Source: Chloranthus sessilifolius (taxonomy: Eukaryota; Streptophyta; Magnoliopsida; Chloranthales; Chloranthaceae). From it: a DNA stretch of 64,000 bases. The DNA lies in NCBI GenBank assembly GCA_021018995.1, contig CM037589.1, positions 12,229,001 through 12,293,000 of the forward strand. Direction: 5' to 3'. The notes beneath the pieces were generated by a model. It was not told the DNA's origin. It searched no databases and saw nothing but the letters and a program-made list of their open reading frames with translations. This document shows, piece by piece, positions 10,939 through 21,911 of this stretch; position 1 is the stretch's first letter, and each line of letters starts with the position of its first letter. A program made the translations under genes and the position numbers.

Positions 10939-11669
10939 TTTAAAAATATTTTGCACCATTATTTCGATGTTCAGGATGGCGGTAATGAGGAGCTGATATC
11001 GAAAGTGTGCGACACAACGGTCGATGAGGAACCATCATCTCCCCTGCATCAGGATCCTCCCACGGGTGAGGTGACGACGGCTGCTGACGAGCAGCTTGAG
11101 ACTCAAACTGATAAGGGTCCAGCTGGTGAAGAGCAAACCTCTTCCCAATTGCCTCACCAACAAATTGATCCTCGCTTAAGACCTAGGCAAGAGAAACTCA
11201 TCAAAACAGATGTCGTCAATCTTAGGACACAGCAAAGGGTAGCGACGGTAAAAAAGCCTATAACCGAGAAGGCCATTGAAAGAAAAACTACTGAGCCTAG
11301 ACGGGTGACTAATGCTACCGCTGAGCCTGGGTCTACAGCTGATGATGCTACTGTTGTGCTGACAGCAGAGCAGAAATACATGCTAGAGATATGGAGCAAG
11401 TCTGAGAAGGAGGACGAGTAAGTTATTCTTCCCATGAACAAGCCTGAATCTTTCACTTTATTATTATAAATTTATAAATGTATTACGAAGATTAGTTACG
11501 TTGGCCTTTATTTATGCAGCGACTACGTAAGCACCGTCGGTAACTATACGCTGGTGGTGTAATCTTTCAGATGTTTGGCGAGCACGCAGTACATGAATAA
11601 TTTTGTAAGTAAAGTAAAGATATTGTAGGAACAAATAGACAATTTAAAGCTCTCGACAACTCGAAATAG

Positions 11670-11905
11670 AGTCGTTATCGACTCTACAATGAATCGGTAT
11701 CGATTCATTTGATAATCGATGACGATGACTTATATAATCATTATCGACTTTACAATGAATCGGTATCGATTCATTGTATAGTCGATGGCGATTATATATA
11801 TATAATCGTTATCGACTCTCTAACGAATCGATATCGATTCATTGTAAAGTCGATAACGATTATTTTTATAGTCGTCATCGACTATAAAATGAGTCGATAC
11901 CGATT
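11670..11905. repeat. 22-bp palindrome array 5 (11 units), intronic
   Basis: Cores start at 11670, 11692, 11714, 11736, 11758, 11780, 11804, 11826, 11848, 11870 and 11892: all steps are 22 bp except one of 24. The intron (11605-11950) is flanked by in-phase exons reading YMNNF | IMSVDLRHLK. Confidence 0.95.
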
Positions 11906-12915
11906 ATTTAACTCTAACTGTATATTTAACTCTAACTGCTTTGGTTTTAGATTATGAGCGTCGACCTGAGACACTTGAAAGTAATTAATGACGATATTCA
12001 TCCTGATGTAAAGAACAAAGGCTTCCTTATTAGCCCTACCACTATGACGTACATGTGCTTTGAACTGAATGATTTCAACAAGTTCCTTCTCGCTGAAAAA
12101 TTATATGAAGAATCGTTCGAGAGTCAAATTAAATGGTGGGCTGCCTATAAACAAGAACAGAGCCAAGGCAAGAAGCTGATAGAAAATTTCTTCTTCAATC
12201 AGTTTCAGAATTTGTGGGCTCACGAGTGCAGCACAGTATGCTTCTAACCTCTATAATTTTTCTATCATACCCTTTAAGATTATATTATTTTTTATAGATA
12301 TTTATGTCAATTCATTCACAACAATCATTACACTGGGCGCTTGCTATCGTGAAGGTAGTCGAACGATCGATAATGGTCGTCGACCCTATATTTAATAGGT
12401 CCTCTAAGAAAAGATATCCATCCCAATTAAAAACACTGGTAAGATATTTTACTTAGCATATCTTTCATCATTGTTAGCTTAGCATATCTGACATTCCTCT
12501 ATTTTGAAACAGACCCAATACTTTCCCGCGATTTTATATTCGTACAGTGACTCCACTGCACTGAACACGAAGACCTATCCTTGATCATCTAGTGACTATC
12601 GGGTCAAAGCCCTTCCCCGACAAACCAATTCGAGTGACTGTGGGGTGTTTGTGGTGAAGTATGTGGAGTACTTCATGTCGAGGAAGAAATTTGACTTTGC
12701 GCAATCAGATATGGATAGGATTAAGACTGAAATTGGTCATACACTGGCTGCATACGCCGGCGATGGGGGAGGAGAACTGGAGGAGGACGATAAAGAGGAG
12801 GAGGCGCAGCAGTAGTGTGGTTATAATATAAATGAAATATTTTGTAAATGTAAATGACACATTTTTTGTAAATGAAATATTTTTTAAGTAGCAGTGGTTA
12901 TAATGTAGAAATAGA

Positions 12916-13237
12916 AGTCATTATCAACTTTATATATAGTCGCCATCGACTATATAAATAATCGATAACGACTCTATTTAGAGTCTCTATCGACTTTATT
13001 TCGAGTCGTTATCGACTATATAAATAGTCGATATCGATTCTAAAATGAATCGATATCAACTTTATAGAAAGTTGATGACGATTCTGTATAGAGTCGCTAT
13101 CGATTATTTATATAGTCGATGGTGACTCTGTATAGAGTCGTTATCGATTATACATATAGTCGATGACGTCTCTATAAATAATTGGCAACGACTATATATA
13201 CAGTCGTCAACGACTATATATACAGTCGCTGACGTCT
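12916..13237. repeat. 22-bp palindrome array 6 (15 units), between convergent genes
   Basis: Cores start at 12916 and then every 22 bp to 13224, fourteen steps with no indel. It lies 100 bp after the protease stop codon and 150 bp from the transposase stop codon, so it occupies the shared 3' region of both genes. Confidence 0.95.
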
Positions 13238-13384
13238 CATTTGTACATTCTTGATTGCATGTTTCTGTATAACTGTATAGTAAAATTATAACTATTACGA
13301 ATCAAAAAAATCTAGATTTTAAATTTCTGAGCAAATATATATTCTCGTTTACATTCCATCTATCTTTATTAAAAATATACACTA

Positions 13385-16145
13385 TCAATCCATCGGTCCC
13401 ACTGCCGTGCAACTCCTGCTATTGTGACCATATTCACTGCACCTGCTACACTGTAGGGCTCTAACCTCACCCTTAGACCTTATCCTTCTCTTTCTCGGAC
13501 GGCCGGCTTGCTTTCGGCAATTATAAGGTGGTCTCACTTTCATATTTTCAGGGAGTTGCTCTGCTTGGAACTTCCATTGGATTTTATCGAGGGTGGAAAG
13601 TCATTGCTCATCGTATGTTTGTCTAAAGCAAGCGGTGAAAAATCACTTCTCACAGAAGTTATGATGGTCGTAACTTCTCCGATTGATGACCACCATGGCA
13701 TGGGAGCAAGACAAGCCATGAATGTGCCAACGGCGGCAACTACACGTCTTGTGTTCCAAGTCGACGTGAAGAATGAAATTTTCGGAGTTGACTTAGAATT
13801 GATCGCGCCCCTATGGTTGAGCTCTTTTTCTACCGGCCCATTGCAACACCTTTTTCATATGCTCGTCTGCTTTCAGGCAGAGGAGGGTGGTCCATTTCTC
13901 AGAAATCTGTCTGCGCTTTTGAAAATGATCAATGACTTTCTCTCTAGTAGTTCTGATTAAGTCGATAATTGGTCTCTCTCGAGCTATCTTTAGTACGCTG
14001 TTTAAGCTTTCGGCATTATTCGTAGTCAGAGAATCGTACTGCCTTCTTTCCATATGTGCGCGTGTCCAATGCTTCGGGTCTATTTTCGAAATATACCATA
14101 CGGCCCGAGGATCAGCATAATCTTTCTTCATTTCTTTCATAAAATAATTAAATCTCTCTACTGAATATGCATGCGCAGCTTTCCACCATAGATCCTTCAC
14201 ATTGTTCTTGGGATACTTGTGTGCTAAATTTTGTGTCATATGTCGCATGTAGTTGTTGTGATATGTGTTAGGGAAGATATGTTTCATCGTATTTATTAAA
14301 CCCTTCGACCTATCAGTGATAAAAATGAAATCTTCGTTAAACCCCCTGATCACGAACGCACCTACCCGTTCAAGAAACCACATTCATGTATCCTCTTCTT
14401 CTAGCTCGACGACGGCAAATGCTAACGGTAATATATGACTATTACCGTCTTACGCCGAGGCGATAAGTAGGATTCCTTCAAAACGTCCTCGTAGGTGTGT
14501 GCCGTCTACAAGCAATATGCGACGAAGTGTGTTGCGATAGCTTCAAATACACGGGCCAAAACTCTAAAAAAAATTTTGAAACTTTCCATCAAGCGTAAGT
14601 TGAAATGATATTTATACATTAGGATCTACCCTCTCCATCTCCTTCACGTAGGTCGGTAGATACACAAATTGTCCTTCCCAATTGCCTCTAATATTATTAA
14701 GGGCAAGTTCTTTTCCCCTCCAAGCGTTTGCATATGAGATTTGCATATTATAAGCTTTTGTAATATCAAATATTATCGACATCGGTATGTAATCGAATCC
14801 TTCCATAAGTTTATCCCTTACATAGTTGGCTACGAAGAAGATTATTGCATTACGATGATCGTGCGGTCTGATCTTAGCAGCCCCGCATGTGTGAGTACTA
14901 TTGAATGTCTTGATTTGGAAAGAATCGAGCCCAGTCAATTTAGACGCATGTATTCGCCACGAACAATCGGGTTCGTAGCATCTGGCTGTCACTCGATAAC
15001 TAGCAGTTTTCACAGGTCGAATTTGAAAGTTTTTCTCCACCGCGTGCTCTTTTAATGCTCTTTGAAATGTTTGTTTGTCTCGAAAGATCTCTCCAACTTT
15101 AAACATCTAATTTCGATATTCAGTTTCCACCTCTTCATCGGAGGAGTCGCCCGATGTCTCTAACACTTCGTAATCTCCGTCTACTAGGAGATTATCAATG
15201 TCTCTCACAAAAATTTTTGGATCCTCTTTTATAAACCCATCTAGTTCGCTTTCATAATCTTCTTCTAAGGTATCTTCATTAGTGGGTTGAGGATGACTAC
15301 GCCATTTACTAGCGGAATTCTCAGGTGGTTGACTAGATCCTTCACCGAAGGGGTTCTGATGTGATTGACTAGATCCTTCACCGAATCGATAATGGCGTGG
15401 TTGACTAGGCCCTTCACCGAAGGGGTGCTCATGTGTATGAACATGGGGTTGAGTTTCTCCGATAATTCCCATCGATGGCATGGTAGAACATAATTCGTGA
15501 GTAGACCAATTTGTCCATCCACCGGAGAAGATATGATTGAAATCGTCGGTATCCACCGCCTGTTCTGAAGTGTAGTCTAATCATTGACTATATTGTTGTG
15601 ACCAATGCATATATTTTAGTGGGTCATCATATGATTCAATCGGAGCATCGTTTAAATCAAGTTATTTTTCTGGCATTCATGTTCGCCGTAATATCGCTGT
15701 CATCGCCTAACGGGACGGTATCGTATACAGTTTCATCCTCAAACTTATATGGCTGAAATTTAGTCCCGCCAAGATTTACTTGTTCAGTTTCGACTCGGAA
15801 GGATGACGGTTCCTTAATGATGAACACCTTTATGGCGTCCACCCCGGATCTATAAAACATAAATAGGGTGGCCAAATCATCCGCGTCCAAAATGTCGGCA
15901 ACCACAGGGGTATTCACTATCTTCATATGAAGCTTTGTGGAAACTGTTTCATCCACCCTCGCAAAACTAACAGCAGACATTCGTCTCATGAATTGTTTAT
16001 AAGAAATACTTGTCGAAATATTAATAACCCTCCTCCGGCCACCTTCATACAAGCCATCATCATTTACAAGAAGGCCATTAGAGTGACAAAGAAGAGGAAT
16101 CTTCACTTCCGTCGTCGTCTGTTTAAGAATGAGAAGGAAGGTCAT
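13385..16145 (-). pseudogene. mudrA-type MULE transposase, decayed
   Basis: Minus strand, in one frame from 15556 to the TGA at 13387-13385, with the N-terminal part (15657-16145) in another frame. Order: PB1-like N-terminus (GLLVNDDGLYEGGRRRV), acidic and PFGEG-SQP repeat region, the MULE DNA-binding region (MFKVGEIFRDKQTFQRALKE, then C-x4-C...H-x-C), the DDE core (LLVDGTHLRGRF, FITDRSKGL, TTNNAESLN), the SWIM zinc finger (CSCRRWHIHGLSCSH) and a zinc knuckle (CSRCSEYGHNSRSC). All three DDE residues are present. About ten in-frame stops interrupt it, most explained by TGG or CGA to TGA, CAG to TAG or CAA to TAA, and there is at least one frame change. A TTAAACAG acceptor near 16122 suggests an upstream leader intron holding array 7. 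Confidence 0.92.
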
Positions 16146-16180
16146 AAGACTGATGAAACAAAAAAGAAAAGACTATATAC

Positions 16181-16430
16181 AATCGATTATATATACAATC
16201 GATACCGATTATATATACAATCGATATCAACTGTATATATAATCGATATCGACTCTATATACAGTCGATATCGATTTCAAACTATATACAATCGATATCG
16301 ATTGTATATATAATCGTCATCGACTTTATAGACAATCGTTATCGATTAAATATAGAGTCGATAACGATTATATTTGTAATCGATATCGACTGTATATAAA
16401 ATCGATGACGATTATATTTGCACTCGAAAT
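16181..16430. repeat. 22-bp palindrome array 7 (about 12 units)
   Basis: A truncated first unit at 16181, then cores at 16197, 16219, 16241, 16263, 16290, 16312, 16334, 16356, 16378, 16400 and 16422. All steps are 22 bp except one of 27. It lies directly upstream of the transposase gene, probably in its leader or first intron. Confidence 0.95.
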
Positions 16431-16814
16431 ATATACTTTTCAAAAAATGATCCAAGGATACAAAGACTTTCTTATACTGCATGAATAGGAGATCCTAACA
16501 AATTGAAAATGTGGACCAATAACTTAAATTATTTCTTATATTGCCCTATTAAGAGATCCTAATAAACTGAAAATGGGGTTTATGTAAGATACCTCGCGTC
16601 ATAAGGGCAAACTGCAGGGACTTCTTGTCACAATGGAGAAATGTACGGCTTCTACTCCCAAGCCTCTGTTTTCTTCTTCGAAATAGCAGATCGGAGCAGA
16701 TCAGACTAAGGAAGAAGACGTCATCACCTGTGACCTGACCCACCTGTAACTTTTTAGCAGATTAAAATGTGAAAGAGGATGATGCTTTGTGGGTTAAAGA
16801 AAGTCATAGAATGG
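16431..16814 (-). promoter_or_regulatory. Upstream region of the transposase gene
   Basis: Between array 7 and the right TIR. By position it should hold the transposase promoter and leader. A 64-codon open frame (16549-16743, minus) has an arginine-rich stretch but no known family. I see no clear core promoter. Confidence 0.35.
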
Positions 16815-16942
16815 GGTAATTTGGACTTTTTACTCTCCTTAGGGTTGGCTAGGCTTGGAGCTGGTCGATTTAGGTAGAGGTGAAACTACAGGGCCTCTGA
16901 CGTAAAAGGTGTATCTGACAGGGCCGATCAGGTAAATTTCCC
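16815..16942 (-). repeat. Right TIR of the MULE
   Basis: The reverse complement starts GGGAAATTTACCTG and matches the left TIR closely for about 80 bp (shared block CCCTGTAGTTTCACCT). It is followed by the second TTTGTTCCT at 16943-16951. Confidence 0.9.
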
Positions 16943-16951
16943 TTTGTTCCT

Positions 16952-17820
16952 TCACTTAAGAGGAAAGGAAAGAAGCATGTTCTTATGTTTCCAACGGAAG
17001 ATTTGGTATTTGCAACTGATACTTCCACTGTTAACACAATTGCTTGTCTTTCAAATTTTCTTTTGGTGGGGGGTAATTATGGTCAACTGATATTAATAGT
17101 AATTTTAACGTACATTTGGGGGCTTTATACACAAAAAAAACAAGAGTATATAAGAAGGGTATTTTATACATTTTCACAAGTTAAATGGGGCTAGAGCCCC
17201 CACATGTACAACTACGTGGCAACGCTAGTGACTGGCTGACTGCCTTCGGTCTGAAGATGGAGATCATTTTTTATCCCAAGATTTCACATAATAGATATTG
17301 AGATCATGACCCACATATGTACCCACCACATCCCCAAAGTGACCGAGATTATGGTCAAGCATATACTCTTGACCTGTCCGGTGGTCACACCATCGGGTTG
17401 GGCCAAGAATATGCCATTTTCCCTTGGGCAGCCAGAATTAGCCTGATCCGACCCATTGATACCGTGACTCCATTTGGATTGGTGGTAGAGGTGCAATAGC
17501 TTGATCATCCGAACTAAAAGAAGACTTCACTATATAGTGTAATGGAACTTTTCCAACTTAGATTGAGTGGGTCACTGATCTGGGACACGTGTAGTGAGGC
17601 ATGAGTGGAAGTGTTGATATTAGGATTTGATTTATTGAAGATTGTGTTAAAATACTTCGTTCGCCTGAATCATAATAGTCAAATACCTTTAAAATAAATG
17701 TCAAAAACTGATCTTAGAGATTTAAATGATAAACATTCATTTTAAAGGTTCTTTCCTTAAAATAAAATAAAAATAAAAAAACATGTTTTTCACTTTTGAA
17801 ATACTTTTTTTAAGGGACCG
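16952..17820. other. Intergenic, one MITE fragment
   Basis: No gene seen. A family A fragment with GATGGAGATCATTTTTTATCCC lies near 17253-17300. The rest is AT-rich and shows no repeat I can place. Confidence 0.5.
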
Positions 17821-18010
17821 ACTCTCCTAACCGTCATTTAAGCACCAAATGGTATTTAAACAATCTTACACTATTTATTAGCTTATGATCTTGGAAATTC
17901 ATACCGTCAAAATTCTATATCATCAATTGAAGGACAATAGGTAAAAAAATAACACTTTTTGGGAGATTTGAACCATCTGATATGTGTACTCTAATATCAT
18001 CGATTGTTCA

Positions 18011-18069
<59 letters not shown>

Positions 18070-18240
18070 CGGTTGTTCTTAATTTTGATGGCTAATCTTA
18101 AAGTTCACCAATTGGATGAGCCACACGGCGCAATGATAAATCGCACTTAAATAGTGTAAGACAAAAAGTGACATTTTAACGATGGATGATCATTTAAACA
18201 CCAATTGGTATTTAAATGTCGGTCAGGAGCCATCATCCAT
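17821..18240. mobile_element. Foldback element with a central AT microsatellite
   Basis: Both ends carry similar inverted words (CACCAAATGGTATTTAAA and CACCAATTGGTATTTAAA contexts) and the halves are partly self-complementary around the AT run. Related sequence flanks the AT run at 28961-29060. Boundaries and superfamily are uncertain. Confidence 0.4.
18013..18067. repeat. (AT)n microsatellite
   Basis: About 27 uninterrupted AT units at the centre of a foldback element. Confidence 0.95.
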
Positions 18241-18344
18241 TTTTTAATGCAATTGCATTAGTGATTGTGTACTTTCATGATTATTGGCGGGTGCCTAAAC
18301 TCAAAATCGTTGATTGCGTTGAATTGCACAATGGTGATCATTTT

Positions 18345-21300
18345 TGTCACGACCCGAAATTCTAGCCCATCCTGAGGGCCTAGAATTTTGAGTTATGACC
18401 CGCACATATCTCGGATATGCTAAACGGACATACACTTAATCAGAGTTCTCGCGCATATCTGGTTTCACGAAATCCGTAAAAGTCAATAAATAAATCTGGA
18501 ATATAAAAGCGGTCATGATACTGAATAAATGTGATAACATCCACAAATCCACCAAGAAAACGTAAATCGAAGTCGGAGACAAATCCAATAAAGGAAATCA
18601 TAAAATCAATGATAATAATAAAGACAAAATCCACTACCAAGTCTGTAATAATCAATATCCGACACTCAAATCGAAATCGGCACTGTAGTCACCCTGGTAC
18701 TCAGTTGCGTCACCCTCCCAAGGCTCCTGGTACTCAACGCTTACGGGATTAATGAAATCGGCGTCGGTAGGATCTGGATTGTTGGCGTCTACTCTAATGT
18801 CGTAATCACCTGCAGTTGTTAGATTATCGCGTGATAAGTTTACTCAGTCACATAAACTCAGTGGATACATCATCAATCCACCACATACTACTCAAGTCCA
18901 TTGTCAGTGCATCAAGTGAGTGATACACATAATATCTTAATAAAATTAAAAAAAGCATGACAGAATCAAGTATATATTATAAAACTCGTACCATGACGTA
19001 AATATAAATGTAAGACCATGATCTAAACACTCCTATCCTAACATACCTCACCATAACTCATAATATATCATATCTTATCATTATTCTCGCACATACGTTT
19101 GTACATCACATGCGCGTAACTAACATACTCATAAATTTCTAAACGACCTGTGCCAGATTCGCTGCTCGTGCTACTATATGAGGGTCAATATAGTATCTTA
19201 TCATCATATCATAATGTCTTCCATATCATACTCATACTCCACCATCCAGCCAATGGGGAGACATAATGGCTAAGGTAACTTATAAACATACTCATAATCT
19301 CTCCCAGAGATTCGTCTTGGCTGAAAGACATTGTTACCCTTACGGTGGCTACACAAGGAACGACATATACAGAAATTTAAGTTCTTAATCTTATGTTGGC
19401 CTACACAGCGATCTCTTATTATTGTACTCATATCATAACTTATTTTATCTCATACTCATAATATACTTTTATACTTAATTCTAAGACAAACTATAGTAGG
19501 ATAACTTTCTCAAATCATACTTCCCAAGGAAAAGGTTCCGTAGTAACATGAATGTACTTTGTGTGACAAACCATACTATCATACAGGGTTACGTCCGTAC
19601 ATGAACATCAATATTCTGAGTTTCACGTGACTGTAAAATAAACATTACCACAGCTAAAGCCTATGGTTGAACCTCATAACTTATACTATCATATTTGAAT
19701 TTAGGGTGATCGAGCTATCGTATATGCTACCGTATACGAGGTTACATTGAATTCACACTCACCCAACTCATCATAGGTCTCATTCCATCATGAGTTGTAA
19801 GGCATGTGAATACGGTGTATTCATCACTTAGATATCATCTCAGCGAATTACCACGTCCAAGCGTAAGCATGATCTCATACACTCTCGTACTCATGATCTA
19901 ACATATTATTAACTTGTATAACTTGATCAGAATGCAAGCACAGAAATATCACATGTACAGAACGGTTTAAACTTAGATTTTGATTATGTTTATACTTATA
20001 TTTATTTACATAACACACCAAAATAATTATAGAATAAGATTATAAGTGTGATTTCGATAACTTGAATGTCAGAGTTCGATTTTTACGAGGTATCGAATTT
20101 TCAGCACTTCGTATTATCGAAGTGGTCGCATTGCAGTGATAGAATGATACATATATAGTATACTATAATTAAATATTCAAATAATAGGACAGTGCAATTT
20201 AAAGTGGAATGCATCACAACCATCGATCGAAATCATCGAGTGATTTAAGGTGTATTGAGTTTTGATCGTGCAAGTGAAGTTATAGGGAAAAACAATAATA
20301 AAATATTGTTTGATGTCTGTTCGGACACAAGTCGATCAATCAATTTTGGAATCGATTAATCGATCTTATTTATCTTACATGAATTATTTAATTTGGATAT
20401 AGATCGATCGATCGATTTTTGAAATGAATCGATCGAATTTAAGGTGATTTTAAAATTTAGTAATGATTCGATTCCATATATAGTCGATCGATCGATCAGT
20501 GGAGTTGATAGATCGACAATAAAATATGCAAGTGGAACTAAATTTGTCTAGGTTCGATCAATCAATCAGTGGTGTCGATAGATCGATTTTAATAAAGTGA
20601 ATTTAATAAGGTATATGCAGTCGGTTTATTTAGGATTCGATGAAACCAATACAAGACAGAAAATAGAATCACACATGTAACAAAAAGGCATTTTCTATTA
20701 TATAAAAGGATGACACTTGAGTGGGCTCACGTGTATAGTAGTATAATAAATTATTTAAAGTAATGTTTATATTATTTTATTACTTCCTTGTATAAGTAAA
20801 GATAGAAACTTATATAATAATAATATTTTATTAGAAATTATATAGTAAATCTACTAATCATCATTACATTAAGTATAAAATAATATATTATAAGTCCATT
20901 GCCTTATAATATAATAAAATATTATATTAGATACTTTATTATAATCCGCTCGTCATCATTATATTACAAGGGTGATTCATTGATTAGGTGGGTCGATGGA
21001 TCGGATTTAAAGATGTCAGAAACATTCTTTCTTTGGAATGACTACTCCATTAATTTAATAATCAATGATACCCAAAATTGATTGATCGAGCATAAAGTCG
21101 ATCAATCGACTATATAATGCAGCAGAGCATCTAATTATTTTAATGGAAAATTTTTGGTCATGGTTTTGGATTAATCGATCGATCGATAATATAAATCAAT
21201 CGATCGAATGTCGCTAATTTAGAATGGATCTGAGTTCCGAAATAATTTAAAAATATATCGGAAAAATTCATAAAAATTATATTAATATAAGGATCAACCA

Positions 21301-21911
21301 TTGCATTTTAAAAGCAATTTTTATAGGAAAATAAATCTAGGTTCATTTATTAGCCTGTCGATATGCGATCGAATGTATCCTACGCGACGGGACCTGAGAA
21401 GGACGAGATGGATTAGCGGGTACCCACCTCTTGAAGCATGAAAGCAAATCAACGACGATTAGGACGAAGAGATCGACGTCCACACGATGGCCCGTTCATG
21501 ATTTCGCCTTCTTCTTTCTCCTCGATCTTGATGGTAGAAAATAGACCACGGTGATTCTTGTGGAAGAACACACAATATTTTTAGGGAAAAAGATCTAGAT
21601 GTTTAGAGAGGAGATGAGTGGAGAGGAAGATATTGACAGCTATGATTTTCTTAAGGAGAAGCAAAAAAAGAAATGACTAGGGTTTTTAAGAAGATTAAAA
21701 TGATAAGAGTTGTGCATACTTTAAACTTAAATAAGGTTTTCTTAAATGGGGTAGATTCCAGTGTGGAGTGCTACCACCAAATTTGGTACAAACACACATC
21801 TAACACCTTTAAAGTAAGATAAGAAGATTCGGTGTGGAGCGCTAACACCGTGCACGATGCGAAACACATCTAACACCACAATATTAGGTGCACTACAAAT
21901 CGGGTCGTTAA
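18345..21911. mobile_element. Solo LTR of a Ty3/gypsy-type element, 3.57 kb
   Basis: It begins TGTCACGACCCGAAATT and ends CGGGTCGTTAA, the imperfect inverted termini common in plant gypsy LTRs. ATTTT is duplicated at 18340-18344 and 21912-21916. No gag-pol signature, primer-binding site or second LTR was found inside, so it is best read as a solo LTR left by recombination, old by its worn ends. Confidence 0.65.
20330..21220. repeat. Cluster of TCGATCGA words in the solo LTR
   Basis: Words such as GATCGATCGATCGATT and AATCGATCGA recur about ten times (20330-20600 and 21060-21220) with irregular spacing. Unlike the MULE arrays there is no fixed period. Confidence 0.7.

Larger units (their letters stand above)
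8885..12815 (+). pseudogene. DUF1985-Ulp1 (C48 cysteine protease) gene of the MULE, spliced, decayed
   Basis: Inferred exons: 8885-9668, 10091-10680, 10975-11417, 11520-11604, 11951-12235, 12298-12438 and 12513-12815. Nearly all junctions agree in phase with GT/AG borders; the exon 2/3 junction is off by one. Exon 1 has the DUF1985-like N-terminus (LDIALTLGLAVVGPEKY, PPSTGGRP). Exons 2-3 encode a charged low-complexity linker. Exons 4-7 hold the Ulp1 fold, with catalytic His and Asp (HWALAIV...IMVVDP, exon 6) and Gln and Cys (QTNSSDCGVFVVKY, exon 7). Known: C48 enzymes cut SUMO-like modifiers; the role in KI-MULEs is unsolved. Damage: about five in-frame stops and a frame change in exon 1, and one stop each in exons 2, 4 and 7. 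All four catalytic residues survive. Introns 1, 2 and 4 are largely made of 22-bp arrays. Confidence 0.88.
7352..16942. mobile_element. Complete Mutator-like element (MULE), 9.6 kb, with protease and transposase genes
   Basis: Seen: terminal inverted repeats start GGGAAATTTAC at both ends and match at most positions for about 80 bp, with weaker similarity to about 130 bp. The 9-bp duplication TTTGTTCCT flanks the element at 7343-7351 and 16943-16951. Inside are a plus-strand DUF1985-Ulp1 gene (8885-12815) and a minus-strand mudrA-like transposase gene (13385-16145), convergent and about 570 bp apart. Known: MULEs carrying Ulp1-like C48 proteases (Kaonashi / KI-MULE group) occur in many angiosperms, and 9-11-bp duplications are the Mutator hallmark. 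Both genes carry multiple stop codons, so this copy cannot encode its own transposase, yet its ends and target duplication are perfect. Seven arrays of a 22-bp palindromic repeat occupy its non-coding parts. Confidence 0.93.

Noticed and set aside
13508-13960. 150-residue plus-strand protein
   Set aside because: It lies antisense to the SWIM and linker region of the transposase, which has clear motifs on minus.
7729-16430. CRISPR-like array
   Set aside because: Regular 22-bp repeats recall CRISPR, but the repeats vary, the 8-bp spacers are AT-rich and related to each other, there is no cas gene, and the DNA is plant nuclear.
18345-21911. Complete LTR retrotransposon
   Set aside because: No second LTR, primer site or gag-pol words were found between the ends.
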